64,000 nt of DNA from Roseobacter sp. CCS2 (GCF_000169435.1 NZ_AAYB01000002.1:682001-746000); one strand, 5' to 3'; positions 7,825 through 16,593 are shown, counted from the stretch's first letter. Made by a program: numbers and translations. Notes: generated by a model from the sequence alone, not told the origin.

Positions 7825-8784
7825 ATGCTTCTTGATGCCACCGCCGCTCTTTCGGCGGCCCCACATGCCAAAGATTTTTTCACAGGCTTCGTCGAAGACA
7901 CCATCGAGGTTGAAGAGGGTGCGATCTTTTGCCGTCACGCCGGGGATGGGCCACCGCTTTTGTTGCTACACGGCTATCCGCAAACGTCGGCCATGTGGCA
8001 TCGCGTGGCCCCTGTTCTGGCGCAAAAATTTACGGTGGTATGTGCCGATTTGCGGGGCTATGGGCGATCGCATAAACCTGTTACGGATGCAGATCATACG
8101 CCCTATTCCAAACGGGCCACAGCGCAAGACATGGTTCAGCTGATGCAAGCGCTCGGGCATAACCGATTTTGCATCGGGGCGCATGACCGGGGCGCGCGGG
8201 TGGCGCACCGACTGGCGGCGGATCACCGTGACCGGGTTGTGGCATTGGCGACACTTGATATTGCACCAACACAAGAAATGTACCGCGATGGCGACAGCCA
8301 GTTCGCGCAGACATATTGGCATTGGTACTGGCTGACACAGGCGCACCCCTTTCCCGAGTTCCTGATCGAGGCTGAAAGCGATGCTTATTGGCTTAAGAAA
8401 TGTGGGTCAGGATCAGCTGGGCTGACGCCGTTTTCACATCAGGCGCTTGCAGAATATCTGACTTATTTTCGTAACCCTGCCGTAATTCATGGCTCGTGCG
8501 AGGATTACCGCGCAGCGATTACCGTTGATGCCCGCCATGATGCCGCCGAAACAGGGCCATTGGACATTCCCGTCTTGGCGCTTTGGGGCCGTCACGGTGC
8601 AATCGAGCGGCACTTTGATTGCCTTGCCTTGTGGCGCGAACGGGCCAAAGATGTGCGAGGCTGGGCGTTGGATGGCGGTCACTATCTGGCAGAAGAACGG
8701 CCCGAAGAGGTGATCGCTGCATTCCGCGACTTTTTCCATAACGCCTTAAATGATGCAGGGCGCGCGGCAGTTATGGCTGTGTGA
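7825..8784 (+). CDS. Alpha/beta hydrolase of the haloacetate dehalogenase family
   Basis: About 319 residues. LLLLHGYPQTSAMWHRV carries the oxyanion region. The nucleophile elbow is AHDRGAR (Asp about residue 121), an aspartate as in fluoroacetate dehalogenases rather than a serine. LRGYGRS-KP, the acid region LDIAPT, the halide-pocket pattern YWHWYWLTQ and the catalytic histidine in DGGHYLAEE (about 285) also match. It would hydrolyse a carbon-halogen bond in a short 2-halo acid, though epoxide or ester hydrolysis is possible. ATG 7825 is preferred over 7810 because AGGA lies seven bases ahead. It is divergent from tctC and overlaps the LysR gene end by 14 bases. Confidence 0.85.
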   Translation: MLLDATAALSAAPHAKDFFTGFVEDTIEVEEGAIFCRHAGDGPPLLLLHGYPQTSAMWHRVAPVLAQKFTVVCADLRGYGRSHKPVTDADHTPYSKRATAQDMVQLMQALGHNRFCIGAHDRGARVAHRLAADHRDRVVALATLDIAPTQEMYRDGDSQFAQTYWHWYWLTQAHPFPEFLIEAESDAYWLKKCGSGSAGLTPFSHQALAEYLTYFRNPAVIHGSCEDYRAAITVDARHDAAETGPLDIPVLALWGRHGAIERHFDCLALWRERAKDVRGWALDGGHYLAEERPEEVIAAFRDFFHNALNDAGRAAVMAV

Positions 8785-9655
8785 CGCTGGGCAGAAATGA
8801 AAGAAAGTCATGCACTGTTTGCAACTGTTCGCCAGTGCGCCAAACCGCATGCACCTCAACGGCTGGGCCACCATCATCAAGCGGTAAGAACACAACATCC
8901 TCACGCCGAAAGTTGCTGACCCATTTCGGCACAAGCGAAATCCCCAAGCCAGAGGCCACCATGGCGATGATCATGTGCCGTTCCGTAGCTTCCTGAAGGA
9001 TGTTCGGCGTGACATCTCTATTGCGCAAATAGTCCATAATAACATCGAAAAGGATTGGGCGACTGGCCCGGCTGGACATCACCAGCTGTTCTTCACGGAT
9101 ATCTGCGGTGGAAATGCTGTGTTGCCGGGCTTTGGGATGCTGGGCGGGCAGCGCGACCATGACGGGTTCGGACATCAGGTGCCGCGATGACAAGTGATCC
9201 ACATGGGGCGGTTTACGCACAAAGGCAATGTCGAGCGCTTGGCTTTCAAGCATGTTGAACGCTGGCCCCGACAGCATTTCAAACACCTTGAGCGCGACCT
9301 CCGGCCGGGCCAGCCGGAACGACCGGATCACACTTGGCAACAGACCGGCCGTCGCAGAATCGACCCCCCCCAGTTTAAGTGTATCCGCGCCCGTTTCGCC
9401 CATGGCACGGGTAATCCGCACGGCGGCTTCGGCTTGCGCAATGGTGGCAAGCGCCTCGGGCAAAAAGGCCTCGCCTGCGGCCGTCAGGCGCACGCGGCGG
9501 GTGGTGCGATGAAACAGCGTTACCCCAAGGTCATATTCAAGCGCTTTGATATGATTGGACAAGGCCGGCTGGGCCAAATGCAGTTTTTCGGCGGCCCTGC
9601 CAAAATGCAATTCCTCGGCCAAAACTGTGAAAATCTGAAACTGTCTAAGGGTCAT
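8771..9655 (-). CDS. LysR-family transcriptional regulator
   Basis: A 294-residue protein with the LysR winged helix at residues 1-60 (TLRQFQIFTVLAEELHFGRA, then PALSNHIKALEYDLG) and a periplasmic-binding-protein-like effector domain. It is convergent with the hydrolase gene and probably regulates the tct operon, the hydrolase, or both, with the dicarboxylate as co-inducer (inference). No T-N11-A site is obvious in the tctC-hydrolase intergenic region, where a different palindrome dominates. Confidence 0.92.
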   Translation of the reverse strand: MTLRQFQIFTVLAEELHFGRAAEKLHLAQPALSNHIKALEYDLGVTLFHRTTRRVRLTAAGEAFLPEALATIAQAEAAVRITRAMGETGADTLKLGGVDSATAGLLPSVIRSFRLARPEVALKVFEMLSGPAFNMLESQALDIAFVRKPPHVDHLSSRHLMSEPVMVALPAQHPKARQHSISTADIREEQLVMSSRASRPILFDVIMDYLRNRDVTPNILQEATERHMIIAMVASGLGISLVPKWVSNFRREDVVFLPLDDGGPAVEVHAVWRTGEQLQTVHDFLSFLPSVTQP

Positions 9656-9845
9656 ACGACGTCTTTATCACGCACTGAAGCGAGGGGCGAGAGTGATGGC
9701 ATACGCTGAGAAATGCGCCAGTAAAAACAGAATATCGAACACCAATAGACCACTGATCTCCATGAAAAGGCATCGGCGGATCATTCCTGCCGCTTTTGAA
9801 CAAATTGCACGCCCACGTCTTTCTATACTGAGCAAATGTCGAGCT

Positions 9846-10640
9846 TCAGTATGGAAACGTATCTCTGGCCCAGTCTGGACCGCGCCTACGATCGCTATTT
9901 TTTTCAGGATTCCCGACAACGCTAAAGCAATTCAGCTCATCTGGGACTGTCGACTTTGCGACAATAAATTTTTCTAGTCCAACCTCTTGCAAGTAGCTTG
10001 GTAGATCGTTTGCGATCGCTTCCATATAAGGCCTGACAAAGCGAGGTCTGCCAAGAAAAGCTTTGGAAGCTCCACACATGAACAGGCTGAGCTGATACGG
10101 GTTGTTTGCGATATAGCGAAACACAGCGTCAGAAATCTGCGGGTACAACGCGTTAAAGAAATCATCCACACAGATTATACCATCTTCAGAAAGAAGCGTT
10201 TCGGCAAGGCGCAAATCCATCATAAGCTCGGTTCCAGCGTGACCCGCATCAATATGGATGAAGCGAAAACTCCGATCTTTATTAGGAAAATCTTCTGCAG
10301 GCTTGATCAGCGCAGTACTTTTTTCGAGAAAGATAATCTTCCCGGCATTTGCTTTATCAATGACCTCGCGCACATCCGTTGGGAGATGATAATCGCCAAA
10401 GACCGACATCTCACCTTGTCTTGCGTGCAGCGAGATCAGTGTCGCGGCTAAACCTTGGTAGACACCTAGTTCCATCAGGTTTCCGTGAATATTTAACATT
10501 TTTTGACGTTCAAGAAGGAAGGTCATCGTGGCTGCGGCTGGTGGCGCCAACCACCCGTCCAAGTGACCAAAACATGCCTGATGCTGATGAAAGAGCCCTT
10601 CTTTGTCTGGGGCTTTACTGCGAAACGGCTTAAATCGCAT
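9846..10640 (-). CDS. Class I SAM-dependent methyltransferase
   Basis: 264 residues. The Rossmann motif I is NLMELGVYQGLAATLIS (about 53-69). The FIHIDAGHAGTELMMDLRLAETLL stretch (about 127-150) followed by DGIICVDDFF matches TylF/CmcI-like methyltransferases that act on small molecules, sugars or glycans. It ends the five-gene cassette, 50 bases after the nucleotidyltransferase-like gene. AAGGA precedes the ATG. With a glycosyltransferase and a PqqD-like protein upstream, it may methylate a sugar or peptide product of the cassette (inference). Confidence 0.82.
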   Translation of the reverse strand: MRFKPFRSKAPDKEGLFHQHQACFGHLDGWLAPPAAATMTFLLERQKMLNIHGNLMELGVYQGLAATLISLHARQGEMSVFGDYHLPTDVREVIDKANAGKIIFLEKSTALIKPAEDFPNKDRSFRFIHIDAGHAGTELMMDLRLAETLLSEDGIICVDDFFNALYPQISDAVFRYIANNPYQLSLFMCGASKAFLGRPRFVRPYMEAIANDLPSYLQEVGLEKFIVAKSTVPDELNCFSVVGNPEKNSDRRRGPDWARDTFPY

Positions 10641-10689
10641 TGGGTATAAATCCTTTCAATCAGTGATATTTATACAAGCAAAAAACACA

Positions 10690-11487
10690 TCAGGCGTTTA
10701 TCAGTCTGTGAAATATCCGGCGTTTCAAAAAGTGTGCACCCGGTGTCCAGGGACCTGTAATTTCAGACGTAATATTCGCATCGGATATCATCTTGAGATC
10801 GATAAGCCACTGCAGGTCAAGCGTATCACGCAATAGGGTGTGTTGCATCAGGAATGGTAAGTCCAGAACTGGATAGTCATGATGGAAGATGCGGCGCGTT
10901 TGTCTTGTCTCCCAATGGTGCACCGTTCGACAAGTCCGCGTTGGCTGACGCAAACCCGCGTCGCTCCAGATTTGAATGCTTTTGTGGTTAGGTCCCCAAA
11001 AAACGACAGGCTTGTGAGTATCGTATATGTCTGTCCCTTCAGGTGGGGCCCATTCATTGCGCCAAAGATTGACGACGACATGAGAAAAAGCTTCCGAGGC
11101 GATCATCAGTTCAGGGCAGTCGCAATCTTTGAATAACCCGTCTTCTTGATCTTGCCAGGTAAGATTACCAACAAAAGCCCATGGAACGTTAACCTTAGTC
11201 AGGTAATCGGTGATCCATCTTATGCTGCGCAGGTTATCTGTTGCTCTGATCCAAAGTTGCTTTGAAACATTCGCAATCGTGGGGCGAAACATTGCTAATT
11301 CTTGCGCCTTGGGAAACCTGCGGCCTATAGCGGCGACAAACCGGTGATGATGATACTGGATGTCTTCAATCGGTGTTTCGGCAAACCACGCTGTGGCATA
11401 TTGTAGGGCGCGCGTATCGTTATTTGCCAAGGCTGCCGCGCAGAGCCGCCAATCAGTTTCGGATTGCCAACGCAGACCGCGGATCAC
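10690..11487 (-). CDS. Nucleotidyltransferase-like protein (NTP_transf_5 relative), active site degenerate
   Basis: GTG 11487 is chosen because GTGA overlaps the stop of the glycosyltransferase gene by four bases; a frame reaching further upstream only shadows that gene. The 265-residue product resembles the uncharacterised nucleotidyltransferase family in layout. It has a helical N-terminus, a strand pair (VPWAFVGNLTWQDQ at about 143), a WGPN-HKSIQIWSD beta segment and a C-terminal helical FLMQHTLLRDTLDLQWLID. The KG and R-SD-D motifs present in the divergent paralogue at 14500 are missing, so it may bind rather than transfer. The family assignment is moderate. Confidence 0.6.
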   Translation of the reverse strand: MIRGLRWQSETDWRLCAAALANNDTRALQYATAWFAETPIEDIQYHHHRFVAAIGRRFPKAQELAMFRPTIANVSKQLWIRATDNLRSIRWITDYLTKVNVPWAFVGNLTWQDQEDGLFKDCDCPELMIASEAFSHVVVNLWRNEWAPPEGTDIYDTHKPVVFWGPNHKSIQIWSDAGLRQPTRTCRTVHHWETRQTRRIFHHDYPVLDLPFLMQHTLLRDTLDLQWLIDLKMISDANITSEITGPWTPGAHFLKRRIFHRLINA

Positions 11488-12935
11488 TTCTGAGCCTTTC
11501 GCAGGGCGCGTTTGCGGCGGATGGCATCTTTGACAACATCTAGATAATCTTCTGCGATATGATCTTTCTTTTTGGCGGTCATGCTGTTGTTGTGAAGTCG
11601 CCGCCTTGCCAATGGTAGCTCGATAAGCTTTGTCACCAATCCCTGTTCGGCAGCACGTGTGAACCAATCAATCATTTCACCGGCTCGCGTCCCATAGTCG
11701 GTCACCTTTCCAACCTTATCGAAAGCGGACTTTCGCGCGCACAGGCTTGTCCGACAGAAGCCAGAGACCTCGTCGTCAACAGCCAATTGGCAATCGCCAT
11801 GCTGAAACGACTCCACAGTGCTAAAAACAAGATCTATTGAAGGCTCTAAACAAAGCAGGCAAATCTGGCGTTCCATTTTGTCGGGCTGCCACAGATCATC
11901 AGCATCGAGGAACGCCAGTATATCATGTCTTGCGGCAGCGATTCCGGTGTTCGTCGCGACACCCGGTCCGCTTTGTGGTTGGGCGATAAGTTCAACGTCG
12001 GGAAAGAGCTTGCTAAGAACATCTTGGGTATTGTCGGTTGAACCGTCGTCCACAACAATGATTTGTGAAGATGGATGAGTTTGATCTTTGATTGATGCGA
12101 TTGCCTCTGGCAAGAACTCGGCTGCATTATGGCTGGGGATGATGACCGAATAGTCCGGCAGCCCCTTACGCATCTGGGCTTGCGCCCTGCTTTGGTACAA
12201 CAGTTCGCCGATATTTTCGTTCTCAAAGATACCTTCAATACTGTGAAGTGTGGGATCTTTGCGCCGCCGCCGCGAGCTTTCCAATGCCGCGCGCATCACC
12301 CCTCTGTTCAGCGCAGCGGTGTCGCGGCACAAGCTACCGGCGCGTTGGCGGTAGATGAGTGATGCGTCGTCAAGAAAATGTACCTTTGGTTTGCGCTCAA
12401 ATAATTTCATGAGGTAATCGGCGTCTTCGCCGTGCGTGAAGGTGGTATTAAATGGCACGTGATCGCGGATTGTCTGCGCCCTGAAGGTTGCGACATTCAC
12501 ACTAACGCCGCGAATGGTAGGGGTCCGGGGTGTGAATTCCGGCATCATGTCCGCCGCCTCAGACGTCAAAAGTGCTTGCTTTCCATAGATGAATTCCAAA
12601 CCCGGGTCCGCCTGCAACAATGCCAAGTCACGACTAAGCCGGTTGGGTGGCATTGCATCATCTGAATCGAGAAAGGCCACAAACTTGCTAGCCGTGCTAA
12701 ACTCTTGCAAGAGACGGTTTCGCGCAGCGGAAACACCTTGGTTTTCAGTCTGAATCAGCCGAATAAACTGTCTGTCTTGGCTCATTTCCCGAACAATGTC
12801 AGGCGTTGCATCTGTTGACCCGTCATCAACAACGATCAGCTCCATCGGCATCTCGACAGCTTGATCCAAGATCGATTGAATGGCGCACCGAATGAATGTT
12901 TCTGCATTAAATGCGGGCATCAAGATGCTAATCAT
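11484..12935 (-). CDS. Tandem-domain family 2 glycosyltransferase
   Basis: 483 residues made of two complete GT-A folds. Domain 1 (about 1-230) has LIVVDDGSTDATPD and LDSDDAMPPNRL. Domain 2 (about 257-470) has IIVVDDGSTDNTQD and LDADDLWQPDKM. Both DXD motifs are intact, so two sugars may be added in turn. The start overlaps the kinase gene stop by four bases. Donor and acceptor are unknown. Its place between a kinase and a nucleotidyltransferase-like gene, with a PqqD-like protein first, suggests a modified peptide or a surface glycan rather than ordinary LPS assembly. Confidence 0.88.
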   Translation of the reverse strand: MISILMPAFNAETFIRCAIQSILDQAVEMPMELIVVDDGSTDATPDIVREMSQDRQFIRLIQTENQGVSAARNRLLQEFSTASKFVAFLDSDDAMPPNRLSRDLALLQADPGLEFIYGKQALLTSEAADMMPEFTPRTPTIRGVSVNVATFRAQTIRDHVPFNTTFTHGEDADYLMKLFERKPKVHFLDDASLIYRQRAGSLCRDTAALNRGVMRAALESSRRRRKDPTLHSIEGIFENENIGELLYQSRAQAQMRKGLPDYSVIIPSHNAAEFLPEAIASIKDQTHPSSQIIVVDDGSTDNTQDVLSKLFPDVELIAQPQSGPGVATNTGIAAARHDILAFLDADDLWQPDKMERQICLLCLEPSIDLVFSTVESFQHGDCQLAVDDEVSGFCRTSLCARKSAFDKVGKVTDYGTRAGEMIDWFTRAAEQGLVTKLIELPLARRRLHNNSMTAKKKDHIAEDYLDVVKDAIRRKRALRKAQK

Positions 12936-13936
12936 TTGAACTCGTCCTTTAGAAACGCAAACAGAATCTGGGCATTTGCTGTGACATCCGGGCCCATCTC
13001 AAACTGATAGACTGGAAGATCACGCACCATCTGACTGGCAAATTGCAGGATCTGCCTTGGAGAGCCCGGCAGTTGGTAAATAGTACTTTCGGCCAGTTTT
13101 CGCGCCGTGTCACGTGCGTTTGTGGGCTCCAACCGGGCAGTTTTGCCAATGAAAGGCGAGATCACACAGTTGACTGAAAGCGGCGCGTCGTATGTTACCC
13201 CAAGCGGAAAAACAACTTTGCCCTGCCAATTCAAGGGACGCTGTCTGGCGAGGGGGTCTTCCCGCCATAAATACTTCAATCCAGCCGGGGATTGCTTGGC
13301 CATGCGCGAAAAAGGATAGGCTTGATAACAGTCTGACCCTGCAATTTTTTCGGCAATGATGTAGTCATCACCGACCGATCGCATGCCTGTGCGAATGCCC
13401 GCCAACGTCAACAGTGATTTCCCGCTGCCCGAAGGCCCGCAAAGAATTGCACCGGTTCCATCAATCTCGAGTGTCCCCGAATGGAGCATCACATTGCCAT
13501 GTGCCTGATTAAGCCAACCTGCAATCACACTGATGGGGGATGAACGCTCCCAAATGGGTATATGTTCGACTGACGGCAGAATGCGGATGGCGGTCCGCGA
13601 AGATGGGTCAAAGAACTCAAACTGCTCTGTCTCTGTGTTGAGATAGCCATAAAGGCCGCAGTCCTGAAACAGCTGTTCGATCTGTTGAAACCACCGCCCG
13701 TCCAACGCGTCAACAACCTGTGCCATGAACGCACCGTCATAGCGCAAATAGACGTTCGCTGTTTCTGCGTTTGGTTTGGCAACTGGAAAATGTTCAGCAA
13801 CGGCCGGGGCAAGCGTAGGCTCTGCTTCGTATAAGTTAAACGTTGCCGTTCCGACGCAATAGCACCCTAGGCTTGGGCCGGACTCTGCTTGCGTTGATTG
13901 GATAATCTCACGGCACAGCTCACGAAAAAACTTCAT
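12932..13936 (-). CDS. HprK-related kinase
   Basis: 334 residues. The C-terminal half holds an HPr-kinase-like P-loop: HSGTLEIDGTGAILCGPSG, continuing to GPSGSGKS at about 167-174, with the following SVGDDY supplying the acidic residues. The N-terminal half is a separate beta-rich region. There is no HPr substrate or PTS gene nearby, and such stand-alone relatives (named HprK-related kinase A in protein-family collections) occur with PqqD-like and nucleotidyltransferase genes. Related kinases phosphorylate the C-terminus of some lasso peptides. It starts 10 bases after the PqqD-like gene ends. Confidence 0.83.
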   Translation of the reverse strand: MKFFRELCREIIQSTQAESGPSLGCYCVGTATFNLYEAEPTLAPAVAEHFPVAKPNAETANVYLRYDGAFMAQVVDALDGRWFQQIEQLFQDCGLYGYLNTETEQFEFFDPSSRTAIRILPSVEHIPIWERSSPISVIAGWLNQAHGNVMLHSGTLEIDGTGAILCGPSGSGKSLLTLAGIRTGMRSVGDDYIIAEKIAGSDCYQAYPFSRMAKQSPAGLKYLWREDPLARQRPLNWQGKVVFPLGVTYDAPLSVNCVISPFIGKTARLEPTNARDTARKLAESTIYQLPGSPRQILQFASQMVRDLPVYQFEMGPDVTANAQILFAFLKDEFK

Positions 13937-13945
13937 CTGGGTGTA

Positions 13946-14374
13946 TTAATCCGCGACCTGTTCGCCCCAAACAAATCGCCCGGTCGTCGCGTCGATGTCA
14001 TGGACAGGGTCAGCAAGCATGAAAGATGATAGTTCAGCAAACCCTTCCAGAACAAAGTCACCTTCGCCAAGCATGGTCGCGGCGACCATATCAATATCTT
14101 CGACGATCCCTTCTTGATCTTCGGCAAGACTAATCACGCCAAGAACCTGCATCTTCGTCATGACTTCGCTCACCTCTTTGGCGATGTTCTTGTCGCGTTC
14201 GGCCAAAGTGTTGAGCAATGTCATCGGGCAAATGCGAGTGCTGAGCGCCCGAAAAAGATCTGCGACTTTTTCAGCGGCCTCATAGTATTTGCCGTCGCGT
14301 TGATCGAGGAAAATGAAGTCAGAGTCGAAGGACTCGATAACAAAGTCTTTGCTGTTGATTGAATAAGAAGGCAT
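13946..14374 (-). CDS. PqqD-like peptide chaperone with a C-terminal extension
   Basis: 142 residues. Positions 10-90 fit the PqqD/RiPP-recognition fold: FIFLDQRDGKYYEAAEKVADLFRAL, a small helix pair, then KMQVLGVISL. PqqD proteins present a precursor peptide to a modifying enzyme. The remaining 50 residues (LEGFAELSSFMLADPVHDID to the end) are an extension beyond the usual domain, acidic and without cysteine. First gene of the cassette, divergent from the nucleotidyltransferase gene across a 125-base promoter region. The tail may be a partner-binding or even a substrate segment; that is speculation. Confidence 0.75.
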   Translation of the reverse strand: MPSYSINSKDFVIESFDSDFIFLDQRDGKYYEAAEKVADLFRALSTRICPMTLLNTLAERDKNIAKEVSEVMTKMQVLGVISLAEDQEGIVEDIDMVAATMLGEGDFVLEGFAELSSFMLADPVHDIDATTGRFVWGEQVAD

Positions 14375-14499
14375 CGTTACAAACCTTAGTTAAAGTTAGG
14401 GTTTCATCACATCATATCTAAAAGGCACACAAGACATAGCGCCTAAATAAGCGGCGAGGGCAGTGTTTCTGATAAGGCTTTGATCTGCAAGAGGTTTCA

Positions 14500-15678
14500 T
14501 TGGTAAATATGCCGCTGTCAGATGAAGTATTTTCAATGCCCAAAGAGTTGAAGCAAATCCTGCATGGGGCCAAAAGCGGTGTTATACCATGTCGGCGGCT
14601 ATCACATCTTGTCCACGCAGCGACCAATAAGACCGACGCTCTGGATGAGTGGAACGCCTATGCTTACGAAAGCCGGTACACATTCCCCGACGCCGGAGAG
14701 ATAAGACTTTTCCCGATTGTCGCCTATCACCTCGGCGACCAGCTGCATCAGGCGGACAATCAGAGTTGGTTCAACCTCAGCACAGATTGTGATGAGACGC
14801 ACAGCACGAAACTAAGAGAAGCGCAGACCTCTGTTGAGGTATTGCTACACGATGCGGGAATTCCATTCATGTGGACCAAGGGTACGGCACTCGCGAATGA
14901 ACTATATCCAAAGCATCATTTGCGACCGTCCAGCGACCTTGATGCATTGGTCCCTTGGGAAAGCCTTGCCGCATTGGAAGATTTGGCTGCAAAACGTGGT
15001 TGGACGTATAAGTTGGGGCAGGGGGTTGTGGCGCGGAATGCGCGCTATCACGGAAGCGAGATGAGTTGGGAAATCGACGGCGGCATTCACCTCGATGTGT
15101 GCTGGATGCCGCGTTTGCCATTTACCTTCGATCCCTTAGCAATGAACTGGATATTTGAGCAGGGGGGCAGCCAAGACACAAGTTACGCAAACCCGACTTG
15201 GCTTTTGCTAGAAGCGTTTGAGCACGGATTATGTGCGAATGTTGTTTCTCCAATTCGGTGGGTGGTGGACGCCCTTTGGTTGATCAATCAGCGCGGCGCC
15301 GAAATTGACTGGCAAATGTTTTTTACCTTAACCGAAAGGTACCAGCTGCATTGTTTTAGCAAGATAGGGTTGGCAATCCTTGATGCTTTTACCGATAAGA
15401 TTCCCAAAGATGTTGTCCGCGCTATTGAGGCAATGCCAGTATCCGCGTTGCAACGTGACGAGTGCCTTATGCGTGTCGCCACGCCCAGCAATGCTACTGA
15501 GTACTTTGCAAGTTTGAAGTACAATCGTGCCCTTCGGGCGCCCAAAGCTATTTACGCTACAAAGATAACATCGCCCCTCGCAAGACATGCAGGTCTTTCC
15601 TGGCGCCTTCGGGGCAAGATCGGGTTTAGAAATCTGCATGCGCGCTTGATCTGGCCAGTTTCCAGACATTTCAACTAA
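14500..15678 (+). CDS. Nucleotidyltransferase family protein (NTP_transf_5), catalytic motifs present
   Basis: 392 residues. Around 124-152 it has FMWTKGTALANELYPKHHLR and then SSDLDALV. These are the lysine-glycine and aspartate motifs of the uncharacterised nucleotidyltransferase family (Pfam NTP_transf_5), which occurs beside PqqD-like, HprK-like and lasso-peptide genes. LDVCWMPRLPFTFDPL and a helical C-terminus follow. Start: TTG 14500 lies five bases from GAGG; ATG 14509 is the alternative. It is divergent from the cassette and probably works with it, adding a nucleotide or sugar phosphate to a peptide or kinase product (inference). Confidence 0.8.
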   Translation: MVNMPLSDEVFSMPKELKQILHGAKSGVIPCRRLSHLVHAATNKTDALDEWNAYAYESRYTFPDAGEIRLFPIVAYHLGDQLHQADNQSWFNLSTDCDETHSTKLREAQTSVEVLLHDAGIPFMWTKGTALANELYPKHHLRPSSDLDALVPWESLAALEDLAAKRGWTYKLGQGVVARNARYHGSEMSWEIDGGIHLDVCWMPRLPFTFDPLAMNWIFEQGGSQDTSYANPTWLLLEAFEHGLCANVVSPIRWVVDALWLINQRGAEIDWQMFFTLTERYQLHCFSKIGLAILDAFTDKIPKDVVRAIEAMPVSALQRDECLMRVATPSNATEYFASLKYNRALRAPKAIYATKITSPLARHAGLSWRLRGKIGFRNLHARLIWPVSRHFN

Positions 15679-15685
15679 GCGCGGC

Positions 15686-15715
15686 ACTGCGGCCCAAATG
15701 CGTGGGCATCGCAGT
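15686..15715 (+). terminator. Hairpin after the nucleotidyltransferase gene
   Basis: ACTGCGGCCCA pairs with TGGGC-AT-CGCAGT (one two-base bulge, six-base loop) a few bases after the stop at 15678. GC-rich stem but no T-run, so it may be a weak or factor-dependent terminator. Confidence 0.45.
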
Positions 15716-15850
15716 CGCGATCATCTAACCGACGGCAGCCAAAAAGAACAAGAAGACGCTCAAGTTGATTCCGAAAAGGGAGAAGGCTTTGGCGCAATTT
15801 GTCAATCTGTCAGCCAATCAGCGTAAGCTTCAACGTCTACCTTCCACGGC

Positions 15851-16210
15851 GTGGCCGTACACGTGCAGTTCAACGCGGAAGAATTGGCGGTGATTCAAGA
15901 ACGCAATCTGGCAGGCGACATCATTTTGGAGCGAGGGTACCCGGCGGATATGTCGGACATGGCAATAGAAAAGCATGCCAGCCGTGGCCTTGGGCGTAGG
16001 TTGCTCACCGCAGCCGTCAGCGGGGCCGATGCTAACAACTTTGATCTCACAGTGAACAAACTGATGAAAGGCCCAGATCTCTATCACTTCGCTAAACCAG
16101 TGGAAGCCAAGGAGTATGAGGAGGTGCTCAAAGCTGGACTTGTCACGCTTAAAGACTGGATTGTGGGCAATGTCGAGGTTGAAAAGGAAACCGCGAGCTT
16201 TGAGCTCTAA
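15851..16210 (+). CDS. Hypothetical protein, 119 residues
   Basis: GTG 15851 is the only reasonable start after an in-frame stop at 15824. The product is soluble and charged (FNAEELAVIQERNL near the start; NFDLTVNKLMKGPDLYHFA in the middle; EKETASFEL at the end). No known domain is recognised. Its stop overlaps the next start (TAATG at 16208-16212), so the two genes are coupled. The weak start and the frame ending just before it leave open that a 5' portion was lost by frameshift. Confidence 0.55.
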   Translation: MAVHVQFNAEELAVIQERNLAGDIILERGYPADMSDMAIEKHASRGLGRRLLTAAVSGADANNFDLTVNKLMKGPDLYHFAKPVEAKEYEEVLKAGLVTLKDWIVGNVEVEKETASFEL

Positions 16211-16593
16211 TGGATGAGTTTGCTGAACTGTTTGGCAATCTCATTGGCCTCGTCATCATCTTTATGATGGTGGCGGTGGCAATTATGTTTATTGGGATGG
16301 TTGTAGCTCCGATCGCGCTCATTGGCGGTGGAGGCTTGTATTACGCATATAATATTTACTTGCCGGAGAAACTTCGCCGGGAGGCCAGAGAGCGGACCGA
16401 AGCGCTATACAAGCGGGCCCAGGCACTCTCACCGTCACATGATGATCTGATTATGGCTCTGCTGGATGTTGGTATTGACAGCATCGCGTTGCACCGCATT
16501 GCCAAAACTCTGTACATGCAGGAAGGTTTGCAGCCGCCAATACTGCCGCCTGTTGGGGACGAAACGGTATGGCAGCGAGGCAGGCGTCAGTGA
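16210..16593 (+). CDS. Hypothetical membrane protein, probably frameshifted near its end
   Basis: 127 residues with two hydrophobic segments (LIGLVIIFMMVAVAIMFIGM at about 12-31 and VVAPIALIGGGGLYYAYNIY at 32-51), then a charged helix and LPPVGDETVWQRGRRQ. The +1 frame from about 16590 to 16744 continues with a strongly acidic, Ser/Asp/Glu-rich tail (DDVSEEDDASGDVVSKDDE), ending PPKVEVI. That tail has the look of genuine C-terminal coding sequence, so a single-base indel near 16580 may have split a roughly 178-residue protein. No function is assigned. Confidence 0.55.
   Translation: MDEFAELFGNLIGLVIIFMMVAVAIMFIGMVVAPIALIGGGGLYYAYNIYLPEKLRREARERTEALYKRAQALSPSHDDLIMALLDVGIDSIALHRIAKTLYMQEGLQPPILPPVGDETVWQRGRRQ

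Noticed and set aside
9846-15678. Lasso-peptide cluster
   Set aside because: Kinase and nucleotidyltransferase types fit, but no lasso cyclase, leader protease or precursor is found.
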